Assembly: GCF_040954835.1 (NCBI RefSeq)
Contig: NC_090697.1
Location: 7,514,501 to 7,578,500 of the forward strand
Source: Lepisosteus oculatus
Taxonomy: Eukaryota > Chordata > Actinopteri > Semionotiformes > Lepisosteidae
Direction: 5' to 3'
Length of the DNA stretch: 64,000 nucleotides
In this document: in pieces, positions 51,801 to 64,000 of the stretch
How the letters are laid out: every line of letters starts with the position of its first letter
Numbering within the stretch: the first letter of the stretch is position 1
Notes under the pieces: model-generated
Seen by the model: the letters and a program-made list of their open reading frames with translations, nothing else
Database searches by the model: none
Told to the model about the DNA's origin: nothing
Made by a program: the position numbers and the translations under genes

Positions 51801-53440
51801 ATTTCCCACTGGAGTAATCTCTGAAGACACTACCCAACTCAAAATGTATTTGACTCAAAAAGCTTGCCTACTGTTTTTGTGTTGTTGATTTTCCTGGTAG
51901 TGAATGACACATTTATGTGGCAAGCAATCATTAATTTATTAAGCAAGTAATCATTGAGTAATCATTTTATATTTTGTTAGCAAGAAAAGGACATTGACTG
52001 GATGCACACAAGCATACATGCCTTCTTTAACTCTTTCATGTACAGGAAAGTCTAGATTTGCATTGCCACATCTTTGTGTTTTAAAATGTTTTCCATGTCT
52101 GTCCCCACAGAAGAACAAATGTGCAAAGGTTTTAAAAAATGGTAGTGCTTTATTTGACTGTTGCTGCACAATGGCTTCATGACCCTTCATACAGTAACTG
52201 TTCCATAAATATCATAATCACATGCATAATGCTTTAATAAGAAAATGCACAGATGACATGGAGTGTGTACAGTATATGCAGTCTTGACGATTTGTTTTAG
52301 CATTGCATCATAGCAAGCGCTATAATGATGCAAAAACAAATGGCATGACCTCTTATGCAGACATCATGTCATTTGTGCATATCTTTGTTAAAGCATTAGG
52401 CATATGATTGTAGTCTCTTGTGTACCAGTTACTGTATCAAGTGGTAATGAAGCTATTAGACAGCAACGTTCAAATAAAGCCTTACCAAAATATTGTAGTG
52501 CATTGTTTTTATTGTGACTGCCTTTGAACGTCTCTTCACAGCTACACATTTTGCCAAAAAGGTCTCCCCACAGCTGCTGAAATTCAGATTGCAACAGCTC
52601 GAGTTCTCCTGTTTTGTTCACTGTGATACATCTACATCACACAAATAGAACTGTAAGTGGCTCTGGGAAGATCGGCTAGGGACCCTGGGCCTTTAGTCTT
52701 GAAACGCTCAGCCGGTGTTGTACCTGCTCCAACAGTTTTGTGTTTACTGTAACCTCTGTCTGTTCCTCTTTCTGTATGGGAAGCGGGACCTGGCGGGATG
52801 GAAACCTGATATGGGGAAGTCTGTCTGCAGCATGCCCTGTTGTGAATGGTGGTTAGAAAAATCCCTTAAGCATGGTTCATGCTGCAATGATTGACGTCAT
52901 CAAGGTATTTGACTCCCTTGTGCCGGCTCCCATCTCGTAAAAAAAGGTGCATTTACGTCTTCACACCAGTGCCCGGGCTTGCCTACATCCTTAGCCAGCA
53001 TATTCTAGGATGTGTTCTGGCACAGAGTGCTACTTGACCGCAAACCCTGTGAATCACTTCAAGATGAGTCATCTCCTTTCAAATAAGATTCCTTGACCAA
53101 CTCTAGCATTTGTTCAATGTAGAATTATTGTTTGTTTTGGTTTTACACCAAACACTCCAGCTATGACTCATATTCAGCTCACTACATACAGGAATCGAAA
53201 TACTTTTACTTTTGTACTACTGTACTTACACTTCTGTAGTAGAAAGTAAACCCGCTGTTATGGGCTTTGTTGTGTTTCAGACCTTTAAAGCTTACACAAA
53301 TCAGTATATAAGGTGTAGCTGTTTAGTTTTATTAGGGTCACAAATGCGGTGACAAGACCTTTCACAGTCAAAACAAGTTACCCAGAAGGGTTTCCAAAGT
53401 GAATGAGTAACACCATTGCTTCCTTCATCTTGAGCCCATA
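48871..53440. other. Intergenic stretch, little recognised
   Basis: 4.6 kb, AT-rich. 50,880-50,960 carries a B-box-like 'ggtttgaactcc' that may be a SINE scrap; (AT)n near 51,675; 52,190-52,510 looks repeat-like but is unassigned. No gene. Confidence 0.4.
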
Positions 53441-53448
53441 GGAGAGTG

Positions 53449-53740
53449 TCACCTGGGTGGAGCGGTGGCTCTGTGGCTAAGGATCTGCATCTGTGACTGG
53501 AAGGTTGCCAGTTCAAATCCTGCGGCTGGCAGAGGAATCCTACTCCGTTGGGCCCCTGAGCAAGGCCCTTAACCCCAACTGCTCCAGGGGTGCTGTACAA
53601 TAGCAGACCCTGTGCTCTGACCCCAAGCTTCTCTCCCTGTCTGTGTCTCCTTGGAGAAAAAGCTGAGGTCTGTGAAAAGACAAATTCCTAATGCAAGAAA
53701 TTGTATAGGGCTAATAAAGAAATATTAATATTAAACATTA
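53449..53740 (+). repeat. tRNA-derived SINE (V-SINE-like), near complete
   Basis: tRNA-like head 'gtggctctgtggctaaggat' with B-box-like 'agttcaaatcc', conserved central block 'gagcaaggcccttaacccca' and 'actgctccaggggtgctgta', then a 3' region ending 'gggctaataaag'. Same family as the partial copy at window position 1. Confidence 0.85.
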
Positions 53741-54461
53741 CCTGTTTGTGGTCCTGCCAATTATCAGTTTAAACAAAACTTATCTCACATAATGTTACAT
53801 GGAGGTGGAGTTTAACAGACTTTAGGTTCTGTCGTTGAGCCAAGAGTAGGATTAGTGTAATGCCATTTTTAACGGCAACATGGATATTCAAGATGAGCAC
53901 TGAGGAACCCAAGTACCTCCACCATGTAGAATGTTTGCTGTATTGAAGGCACGACTATGGAACACTTATATGTGATGGTTGCCCCCACTGCAACCAAACT
54001 CACCATTTTTCTGGGCACCCTTGATTTTCATGTGTACCCTACTGTGCAAGAGTAGCTGGGGAACTGCTCACTGGCTCACTGGATAAATCAGAGAGATGCG
54101 GTGGGCTGCCAGCTCCACCTGTGAGTATTTATGTGCTGTGGGACCAGTGATGTCCACCTCTCGGTGCTGCTTGAAGTGCTCCTGTCCAGCAGAAGATCTG
54201 CATAAAAAAACACAGTGCAGAAGACAGCCGAGCCTGGTCTCCAGGGCCTTAACACAGAGGTGTACTACACTGGATTTAATGCATTGATATCATAGTAAGT
54301 CACAGAGCTAAGCAGGTCTGGAGATTATGCGGAAAAGTAATGTGTACCATTGCCCTGTAATTTGTATGCATGATGATATGTATGAATAAATGCATCATCA
54401 TAGGAGGCGCTTCAACTTTGCAATTGGAACTCCCTGCTAGAGTTATTATTTCTATTAATAA

Positions 54462-54462
54462 C

Positions 54463-54507
<45 letters not shown>

Positions 54508-54660
54508 TGCTTATACTTATATAGTGCTTTTCTGGACACATCACTCAAAGCTGTTTACAGGTAATGGGGATCCCCTCCACCACCACCAATGTGCAGCCCC
54601 ACCTGGATGATGCAGTGGCAGCTACACTCATTACACACCAGCTCTCAGCTCTTTGTAAAT
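54462..54660 (-). repeat. Short retroposon with (AAT)n tail, second copy
   Basis: Minus-strand 'gctgcacattggtggtggtg', 'cagctttgagtgatgtgtcc', 'gaaaagcactatataagtat' and an (ATT)n tail (54,462-54,507 as AAT on plus). Longer at the 5' side than the 43,393 copy. Gives a spurious poly-Leu/poly-Asn frame. Confidence 0.8.
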
Positions 54661-57600
54661 AGATTAATTATTTATTATTGGGCTATTTAAGGTCATGTTT
54701 ACAAAGGTAGTTGAAAATGGTTCTCTTTTATTCTGCGTTGTAAAAAGTGCTGAAACTGCCCTACATATTCATAAGATTTGACTCGGATACCATTTTTTCA
54801 TGCATTAAAGGTATTTGCTTTACAATGAATAAAACCTCTTTCAGAAAACTGAAAGGCCTATAAAATGATTATTTTAAAAAATGGAGATTTGAAATTTTAA
54901 AAGATGTAAAATGAAATGGAGAAACTGATGTTTACTAAGCAATCTAACACAAGTTTTCCTCAAATGCACAAAGTTTTCAATACATTGGAAGAGAGACACT
55001 TGATCTTCTAACACAAGATGATGCAATTAAAGCATATGTGCCATCTGTATCTGTTCTTAAATCTACAACGCAATCATTAGAAACACTTTTTAGTTTTTTT
55101 ACTCTCTCTGATATTTATATAATTGTTCTGCAACTGATGTCATGCAGGAGAGCACGAAAATGCTGCTATACATGCATACATTTGTGTCAGTTCTACTGCT
55201 TTACAGTCCCTTCAAACATTTGTTCTTCTGATAATATTAGGTTTTATATTATTTCATTTTCATGTACTATAATTAACACTTCTTATCTTCATTTTCAAAT
55301 CAAACTTTAATTCAACTCTGTAATATCTTAAACAATAACAAATGAAACAAATGTGACATTTGTCAAATCTAAACAACCTGACACAACAGTATTTCGAATG
55401 AGAACTGAGTATGTTACATATTTTATCAGTGTGCACCAAAAAGGTTAATTACATACTAGTCATAGGACTATAATACTATATAACTGTAATAGTTAACGTT
55501 CAGTCTATTTGTATTATTCTCCTCATTGTCTGTCTATTTTACTGTCCATTTTTTTACAGTATTTTTACACATCAAAAAGCATCCTAGGGCTATAGAACGT
55601 GGAATATTACTATGTGTCTTTAATTGGAAGACGTTCACCCTTTTAGTGACAGCAATGGAATTTCAGGTTTCTAATGTTCTGTTAGTCTCTTTCTGAAGCA
55701 TTTGTCAAGCTTATGGATCACGAATGGATCTTCTGACATTCACCTGGTGTTCTAAAGAGGAAGCATTTTGTGAACACTTTGAATTTGCAAGGTATTTACT
55801 CTGAGTATCATACAATAAATGATCAAAATAAACTGAAGCTACATTTTTAGACAGTATTAAATAAACTTTCCATGAACCCCAGCTAATAAGGACCGTAATT
55901 TGGTGAATTGGACCATAAACATTTGTAGTCTGCCAGATATAATGCTGATATTATTTTTCTTTTCAAGATTACTTTTTGATCAGTTGTTGCACATACTTTT
56001 TGCATTAGCTTAAATATGCTCTTCTGCATGATTCTCACGTTCTCTTTCATTGAGAGACTAGAAAACCACTGCAGTATGACAAAACTGCAAAACCAAGGCA
56101 CAGAATTGGCCCTTCGTCATGGATCTTATGGATTCATTCATATAAAACTTTTGCTCATGCTTAATGTAATCAACAGGGTCATAAGTAACAAGGTCACAAT
56201 ACAGGAATCCTTCTTGTGCTGCTTTGGATTAATACTATTTATATTCTGACATGAGTCCTCTGGGAATTTTCCACATACAGAGCTGTCTAGGCAGTTGTTA
56301 AGATTTACTTCAGAAGCACAAAAGATCAATGCCTTTTTGTCACAGTGCAGATACTCACTGTAATGTAAACTGATTTTTAAAGTTTGCAGCAAAGCTTTGG
56401 TGAGATATATTCAGGTTCGGAATTAATGAACAAAATAGCCTAAAGGGTTACATACGGATAAGTAGAAATGGAGTCACTAATCTGGTGGATTAGCATAGCA
56501 TTGTATTTTTCTAGGAATTTATTTTTTGCCTGATTTGCTTGCTGTCTCAGAAGGCAATTTTGTAAAATGAAAGCCAATTAAAAACCTCCCAAATAATTTT
56601 CAATGTCTATGGGACTGCTGTACCAGAAAGCTGATTGATTAATGTGTTGGAGAAACTTCATTCTCGCAAATCCACCTGCATTGTTTCAAGTGCAGTGCGG
56701 CACAATTACTACAGATACTGTATAGAAGGATAGAAACTGTAAATGGCTTAATGAGAAGACAATCATGATGAAATTCGTATCCTCGCTTTAAGACTTTTCT
56801 CGTACATCTTTTCATTATTAATCCATTATCCTTTAAGCTAAACAAATGGTTGGTAAACTTTTGTCCGCCATTGTGTGCTGTAAAACAAATTTCCCCAAAT
56901 GGGACAATAAAGCTTGAATTAAATTGAAATGCGAATGAAATAGCCAAAAGAATATCCATCCTTTATTAAAAATCGCAAGCTATGTGCCGTTGGGAGACGA
57001 ATGTGGCTTAAGATATGAAACAAATAATAAGCTACACCTCAGGTCATATATGCAACAAGTTTGGATGTCCATGATATCACATCACTGGATATTTCTCATC
57101 AAGACTAAATACGATCCGGCAAAGCAACAAATTTCATGAAATTTTGGAGAAGGCAAATCAATGAATAATGAACAAGGATGTTAAACTGCCCTCTTTACTA
57201 CCTTAACATAATGGTAACTAAAGTAACAGGATGATGCTAATCGATGATATAGCATGACTGGCTTCTTCTGTAGCTCCTACTGCATGTTGTTGACAATGGG
57301 TGCTCCAGGTTTGCTTTTTCTAGCATGTAGTATAAACAGAAGTTACATACAGTGTGTATTGACTATTAATACTGGCTGTAATCTTTCTTTTTTAAAACCG
57401 ACCGGAGACCGGAAGTTATCAAACCATTGGATTAGACATGAGAAAGAAAGAACTGTAATTTCGTAAAAGAAGGCGCTAAGTCATTTTTCATTCTTGGTAA
57501 AAAGACACCCTGTTTTGTTCCAGTGAAACCTCTATTATGCTGCTAGCAGAACGAATTTCCACTAGGAGCGAACAAAATTCATATAACTTTGTTTTTTCTT

Positions 57601-58715
57601 GTCACTTATTAAATACACCTTTAATGCTAAAGCCACTCCTGTAGGACCTTTGAAATAGTAGTGGCAGGGTGTTCTTTTTGATCAGGGAAAAAGTGCTTTT
57701 CGATTGTACAGATTAAGCGGAGTGGAAGAGAAGATGTGGCATCTAAAAAGTAAAATCTGTGGTGCCCAGATAATTTATAAATAAATGCAGATTCCTGGAG
57801 GGCAGAATTCTACATTGGAAATCATTTTTATGCTGGAGAAAGCTCTGTTCTACAAACAGTATGTGGGCTGGTGCTGAACAAAGTGTCTGTCAAGTGTACA
57901 AGGCTTGCGCTGCCTCGTCTGTGTTAGCATCATCACTTTGTCCCTTCCTGAAGAGAGTGCGGCAAGCTGGACTTACAGAGAATTTGCCGATCTGGCACAG
58001 CCTGTCTGCTTGACAGTAATGAACTAATGCTAATTGAAGGTTTAAAAAACATGAGTGTGGTAGAAACAGTATCTCCAGAATGAATGGAACTCCACATTTT
58101 GTCTGTGATAAAACGCACATATTCATTTGAACGTGTGCGGAGCCTGATACAAACAGGTCAAGAAAAGTTAAAGCCTTGTTGTCCGGGAGTTATTAAAAAA
58201 AAACATTTGACTGGTTGTGTGTGATAATATTCAATGTTGGGACAGAGTTCTTAAGTTAAATAATAGGTGTTGCCTAGAGTATAACAGTTTTCAGGTTAAA
58301 TCACAACATCCTTCTATTTCCACTTATAGAAGTATTAGACCTTTATCATTCTCAATATACTACAGTAACCATGACAACATAGTTTTGTTTTTATCAACTA
58401 GTAAACCAGTGATCCTGAACATCTGAATGACAAGTGTAGTTTATTTCAGTTTGGGATGCTTTCGCAATGATAATCTAAAGAGAAGATCTCGCTATGTATT
58501 TAATCTACATACACAGGTGGTCTTTTGCTTAGCATATCGTCCCTTAGCAATCATGCAGGCTAACAGACTCACACACTCTGCACAGTATGTTCATATGGTC
58601 ACCATAGTATTGAAAAGATAATGCTGCACTGGAATTAGCCTAGGGCAGACCAACCAACTGCATTCTGGAGCTTAAAGTGTCCTTCACTGTCAGGCTGAAA
58701 GAAACCCAACCTTTT
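54661..58715. other. Repeat-poor intergenic stretch
   Basis: 4 kb, AT-rich, no gene recognised. The only repeat seen is a retroposon tail near 56,860-56,935. It lies between map3k7 and the CpG island and could hold regulatory elements, which I cannot recognise by eye. Confidence 0.4.
56860..56935 (+). repeat. Retroposon 3' tail fragment
   Basis: 'acaaatttccccaaatggga' followed by 'caataaagcttgaattaaat', the end style of fish LINE/SINE pairs. Confidence 0.45.
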
Positions 58716-58779
58716 TAGTCTTGAGCTGAGAAGACAGTGAAAGGACCTGACCCAACACCCTCAAAAGGCACTGCAAAGG

Positions 58780-58930
58780 GTTGTGGGAGTGTGGAACAGG
58801 CTGCCCAGCTACACTGTTAGACCTCATACCCTGGGTTCCCTCAAGAAATGGCTGGTGAGATCATTAGATCAATTAGCCAAACAAGCGAGACAGAGGTCTG
58901 TTCTGCTTTGTAACCTTTCTTAGATGTTTA
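58780..58930 (+). repeat. Dispersed repeat fragment, class unknown
   Basis: 'gtgtggaacaggctgcccag' to 'ttctgctttgtaacctttct' resembles a repeat common in fish and the fragment at 20,610. No coding content. Confidence 0.4.
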
Positions 58931-59069
58931 TACCTCTACTGGCTGTGCCTCTCTTTCCTGTACTCCTGTACCTTCATTCCGTAATGTTTCATCTAGACTG
59001 TGAATGCTGAGACCATAACAAAATCTCGTATGACGAAAAAACATATAAGCCCATTACAACATCTGCTTT

Positions 59070-59200
59070 CTCACTCAGCTAGCGACCGGTGCAAGGCAGG
59101 ATACACACTGGATGAGACACCAGTCCATCGCAGAGCACACAGACACACACTGGGGTCGATTTCCAAGAAGCCAGAACTCCAACCCATTACAACATGGCTT
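59070..59200 (-). repeat. DANA-like SINE tail fragment
   Basis: 'ccggtgcaaggcaggataca', 'gagacaccagtccatcgcag' and the CA-rich stretch match the reversed tail seen at 48,040-48,140. Confidence 0.65.
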
Positions 59201-59296
59201 TGTAATTGTTAATTAATGGAGTCGCCTCATTTAACGTATGTAACAGTAGATTTGTTATTTGCATCTGAATGTATATTCAGTATAGTGAGATATACT

Positions 59297-59430
59297 TCAT
59301 TCCATGCTGAAAGGAGGTGTGTCGAAGGCTCCGCACCCAAAACGTTGTGTCTTTTTTCCTTCCAGTGTGGAATAAACCTTTACCTGTTCCTTTGCAGCCT
59401 GCGTATGCTGACACACCTACCCACTGTACT
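59297..59430 (+). mobile_element. Penelope-like element end with a short inverted stub
   Basis: Plus-strand 'gtgtcgaaggctccgcaccc', 'aaaacgttgtgtc', 'tgtggaataaacctttacct' and 'gttcctttgcagcctgcgta'. Immediately left, 'attccatgctgaaag' is the inverse of the same block's end, so here too a minus stub abuts a plus copy. Confidence 0.6.
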
Positions 59431-60059
59431 TGAACTTGTACTACAGTCCTCCCTTTTTGCATGAAGAGTTGGACAGTCGTTGATCCTGGCTATTATCTGA
59501 GATGGCTTTGTAAAACAATATGAATGAATGATAAACTTTACAGCAGAAAAATATTGACAATATACTGTATCATGTTGTAATGAAGGTGAAGTAGGGCATT
59601 CGTTTTTTCTGACTGGGAGATTCCACCAGGCTTGTGGTTAGCTAGGCCATGAAAACCACATAAACTAACAGAGTGCGAGCAAATGTGCATGTTTTTTTTC
59701 TCAGAAGTGCGTTTTTCTTGTTTTATTTTTACCACATATTAACACGTTATTTTGAAATTTCACTTAATCTGCAGTTACAGTGTGGATATTTTGAAGACGA
59801 ACTCATTTTACCAATAAATGCGAGATCCTTTTCATCCTGCTTGGATTACAGGTGATATAGTCAACTCACAACCTTTTGCTTCCTCAGCTTACTAGCAGGA
59901 ACACATTTACCTGAGACATATGTTAAGAAGATTTCTGAATAACAATATTAATCTTGCCCTGGTTTAATACTAAACCTGATTAATTGCGCAGTATTATATT
60001 AAATCATGCGATGTGTTATAGTTTAAAATGGTTAAAAGGCTAAAATAGTGCTGATCTGT

Positions 60060-60440
60060 CCCAGACACACTGAGGCAGGCTGGGACCTTTGTTCTTCTCT
60101 ACAGCAGGGTAGTGAACTGAATACTTTTATTAATCTGCTCTGAGGGGGGCTGCTCCAGACCCCAAGAACTGCAAGGTCTTCTGGGCGCTGCTCTGGTCGA
60201 GCTGAACCAATTATTTGCTTAAGGAGACTAAGTGAGCGGTGATTTACAAAGGATTGTGGTAGGAACTGAAGGGGGGAGGTTAGTCAGTCCAGCTATTCTG
60301 TTTGATCGTGGATATTTGATCAGGGGATCTCGTCCAGCTGTTTCCTGGAGGACGCCAGGGCTTCAGCTGCGTGGCTGGGGAGCTTGTTCCCTGCTCCCAC
60401 CACCCTTTGGGTAAAGAGGGGCCTCCCGTTATCATTGCCG
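60060..60440 (+). repeat. Dispersed repeat, class unknown
   Basis: 'tggggagcttgttccctgct' followed by 'cccaccaccctttgggtaaa' and 'gaggggcctcccgtt' resembles a repeat I recall from several fish genomes. No coding content; ends uncertain. Confidence 0.45.
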
Positions 60441-60479
60441 GTTGGTTGGTTTTCAACATTGACATTGAGAGACTGAGTC

Positions 60480-63400
60480 CACTCGCAATCCTCCTGCAAG
60501 TCAGAAGGGACTTCCTCTATTTAGTAATCGCCGCAACAGTGTGAGGCCGCTTTTAGCAAATGTGCTAGGAAAAAGGTCATGCCTTTTATAGACGGGGTGT
60601 CTATGAGGTGTCTCGCGTTGTGAATTGTAATTATGAGCATGTCGTGTATCTGCAGCTTATCCATTTACAACGGCGTCCAAGAAAACGTGTCGGAGAACAC
60701 GGGAGACACACTCCTGTGTGTGTCACCGGCGATTTCCCATCGAACGCACAGCGCTCATGCGGGCGAATTTGACATTTTCTCGCATTGTACTACAAATCCC
60801 ACACAGCTTTGCAGCTCAAGCCCCCCTTCCTCCTAACTGCATACTTCATTAGTCATGGCGAAAAAGCACCGCACTCACAGAAACACAATCCCGCCGCGTG
60901 AGGCTGCTGAGCTAATGCGAGGCGAGGGGGCGCGCGGCGCGCGCTCGTTAGGGCGATTCACCAAGCCGCGCTGCGGACAGTTTCTTGAGTAGGTGCCTAA
61001 CCGCCCGGGGCATTCACGCAATCTGTACCGTGCATTGTTGTGAATGAGGGATAGGGTGACGTCAGCGCTCGAATGTCAACAATGTAGCGATTGAGAGTAG
61101 GCGTTCCATTAGAGTGTAACAAACAGGGGAGAAGGAGCCGCACGCTGTATTGGAGCCTCACACACTGACATTTACCGGGCAACGTCAACAATAACATTAA
61201 AGAACCACCGAACGGCCCTCTTGCACAAAGACACGGCTGAACCTTAAAAGCATCAAATGCAATCTCCGTGCAGTCACGGGGTGGGGGGGGCGGCTTTAGG
61301 AAACTCTGCAAGGAAGTCACCATGTGAAAAAATGTTCTAATGTGGTAAACAGACAGACCAAAAAAAACAAAAACAAAAAGGCTGGATTACGAGAAAAAAA
61401 ATCGAAAGTTAAAAGGTGAGCAGCATGAACGTTTTTTTTTTTTTAAATCCTTTGCTTCGATCTCTGATGTTCGTTTCCTGGCTTTTGTTCCCGAGTAGCA
61501 TTTTGTACATTTGCGGTACTGCGGTTTCAAAACTTGTGCGCTGGGTGGGCTCCCTCTGAACGCGTACTGCTGTAGCTGGAGCTGGCGTCCGAGGCTGGAA
61601 AAGGGGACTGCGTGTGTGTGTGTGCGTGCGCTCTGTTTTCTGGCCGTCGGGCAGTGTCTTTCTTTTTTTTTTTTGCACATTTTGCTGACCGCTTCTGCCT
61701 GCAGCCCCGTTCGGCATACAGCCCGGGTGAAACCGGCGGAGCCCGGAGAGCCCCACGTCCTGTCGCGGCACGATCCCGGGCAAGGAGGAGGAGGAGGCGC
61801 GGGGCAGTGCCGAGGGTCAGGCACGGCTCTTGTGTGCGCAGAGGGAAGGGGCTGTCAGCGGCGAGAGGCCCTGGCCGCTCAGGACAGCCGCGGCCAAGAC
61901 GGAGACCCCCTCGTTAGTCCTTCCCGCCCTCATTCGCCCCGCAGCTCCCGGGAACGAAACCGAGACCAGGAGAGCAAATGAAACCGCCGCAGGCTTCGCC
62001 CGTGCACCCCAATTTCTGCGCTGTTTAGCCCCACGCTGTGAGAATACGGCCAGTGTGCCTGTGCGATTTATATTAAAAAAAAACCCGTCGCTGGTAGGCA
62101 TAAGTACTAACGCCCGTGGACGCTGACACCATCGTATCTAACGTTCAAGCCTTTTACAGCAGATTGCGACGTCAAAAATGGGAAATAGTCATTGTTGGAC
62201 GAATGCAACAAAAAAAACCGCTTTTTTTTGTCCCGGTTTGCGTGATGCATAAAGCGGGGTGCACTTGGTACTCGTTGCAGCCACAGTGGAAATAAAATCT
62301 ACAAGCCATCACGCTGCAATCCCCATTAATCCGCAGAAAATCAGCAAACTATTTGCTGTGTAAGGCACCGCTGTCCTTATTTGGTTCCGCTGCAAACGCA
62401 AACGGCGTGATAACCCGTAGATGTCACTTCAGACTAAACCAGGGGCATGTCGACGCGCGTTTTCTCAAGCTTGTAGGAGATCGTGGGTCCAGTTTTGCTT
62501 TAAACAGATTATTCTTCTGGTCAAGCACAATATGTCTAACCGAGAAAAAAATAATTCTATAGGTCAATTCGAAATATAGACGTGTGTGTGTGTGTGTTTT
62601 TAAACCTGACCGCCAATGAATACAGTTGCTTTGTGTGCGGTTTCTGGTGGTGTCTGATCAGATTTGTAAATAGACTCGTGGAAGCGCGGGACAGTACAAA
62701 AAAAAAAAGATGAGTGTTTAAAAAAAAGACTCTGTCAATCTCATGTGCGCTTTTTTCTTCTTCTCCTGATTGTGCTCTAAAGGAACAGTCCAAATGGGAA
62801 TGCCGCCGAGAAAGGTGAATCGGACCGCGACACGAGTGCTAACGCTTTGTCCTGAAATCTTGGAAGAACTTGACTGATGTAGCGATCGTCAACCGGGGTT
62901 CGTGTGCGTTCGGTCTCATCCGCGTTTTCCACTTGCAGTGCCGAGTCTATGGGACGTTTTGTGGCGGTTTCACATAACAGGGTTGGATGATAAGCAGATC
63001 TTGGGGGGGTGGGGGGGTGTGCGCAGAGAATCACCCGAAGGAAGTGAACGTGCCCGCGGAGACGAAAGGTGCTGATGGGTGAAATATTCACCGGCGTCGG
63101 TGATGGGTTCTGGTGTAGCTGAAGCTGGCGTGCGGGTCGCAGCAGTAGGGAGCACCGGGGTGACAGCCGGAGTCAAGAAACGCCTTTGTGTACCGCTCTG
63201 CTGTTGTGGTGGACAGGAAAAAAATGAGAATAGATAGGGGTGTGGGGGGGTCCTCGTAAACATTTACAAGTCTCCTCCAAGCGTGTCCAGGCGCAAACGG
63301 CTTTCTTCCGCGTGATCGCAGGGAGCTGTGAAGAAGGAGGAATGGCGGTACCCCGGCACTGACGGCCAGGGAAGAAGCTGAGTGTGAAATCGCCTCCTCT

Positions 63401-63960
63401 CCCCCTGCACTCCCGGCTATTTTTACAGTGTAGTGACATGCGTCTAAAAATAATAGAAGTCATTGAATGCTCTTAGGCTGATTGCGGGGGGAAGAGGGCA
63501 AACTCGGATGTGATGGCAAGTGCGTGTTCAGGGTGAGATCATTTGCTCGTGTTCGCCGTACTGCGCACGTGAAGACTGCGGCATGGCAGAATTGCACCTC
63601 AATCAATAGCGTTCCTCTCCGCTATCGGATTGATTTATGGGGTACTTGTGCGCGCTGCAGCGGCGGGGTTTTTTTTTTCTTCCCCCAGTCCATTGTTCTT
63701 CCGCATTTGACCGCGGTCTGATCTTTTGTTTTGCACTGTTTCTTAAATTAACCCGGGATGAAGCGTTTCTTCCAAGGTTGGGAAAACTTTAATTCACTTG
63801 GCGTGCGTTCGTTCCCCGGCTGGTCAGAAGGGCTGGTGCCGATGTGCCGTTGTGGATAAAAGCCGAAAATGAGAGAGAGAGAGGGGGTGAAAAAAACTTT
63901 TAAGTTCAACTTTTAAACGTATTGTGGTGCATAACTTGATGGGCAGTTGCTGATGGCAGA
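60480..63960 (+). promoter_or_regulatory. bach2: Broad CpG island, probable bach2 promoter region
   Basis: CpG-dense over 3.5 kb, peaking at about 60,890-60,975 and 61,690-62,000, with G-runs and no recognised repeats. None of the open frames on either strand resembles a known protein; they are by-products of GC content. In human 6q15 BACH2 starts downstream of the MAP3K7 3' end in the same orientation, and its first exons are non-coding, which fits. The island is seen directly; the gene name and strand are inferred from synteny. Possible donors (61,415 GTGAGC; 63,533 region) cannot be judged. Confidence 0.55.
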
Positions 63961-64000
63961 AATTGAGATTTAATGGGCGGGTGTTTTTCATGTCATTTTA

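Noticed and set aside
61387..63463. Several 95-156-codon frames on both strands in the CpG island
   Set aside because: Overlapping, low-complexity, Arg/Pro/Ser-rich and without known domains. Expected from GC-rich sequence with few stops.

Overview
This is a eukaryotic, vertebrate window, almost certainly from a ray-finned fish. One gene is split over about 27 kb into short exons with GT-AG (and one GC-AG) introns. The spaces are filled with fish-type transposons: DANA-like and V-SINE-like SINEs, Tc1 and Tigger relics, CR1/L2-group LINEs and Penelope-like elements. I cannot fix the species; a single 604-residue TAK1 gene and this repeat mix would suit a gar-, bowfin- or sturgeon-like lineage as well as a teleost.

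Layout. 1-9.3 kb is intergenic, holding SINE and LINE pieces, a compact TIR-bounded element carrying a tRNA-like module, and a fragment matching the 5' end of U2 snRNA. 9.3-9.8 kb is a CpG island. 10,041-37,296 (+) is map3k7 (TAK1): 17 coding exons were placed by splice sites, phase and protein similarity, and they join to exactly 604 codons plus stop. A further in-frame candidate cassette exon lies at 30,980. The 3' UTR probably runs to a poly(A) signal at 40,430. Introns carry a dead Tc1 transposon (15.0-16.3 kb), a large inverted repeat of Penelope-like ends (16.4-16.7 kb) and a shortened Tigger/pogo element (18.4-19.1 kb).

40.5-60.4 kb is intergenic and rich in nested retroelements. The clearest case is a Penelope-like element with a decayed GIY-YIG domain (47.5-48.9 kb). 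It is interrupted by a SINE, which is itself interrupted by a second copy of the TIR element. 60.5-64.0 kb is strongly CpG-rich without a recognisable protein. In human 6q15, BACH2 lies just beyond the 3' end of MAP3K7 in the same orientation, so this island is probably the bach2 promoter and 5' non-coding exon; that is inference from synteny.

The only protein-coding gene I can support is map3k7. I found no bacterial features, CRISPR array or complete autonomous transposon.
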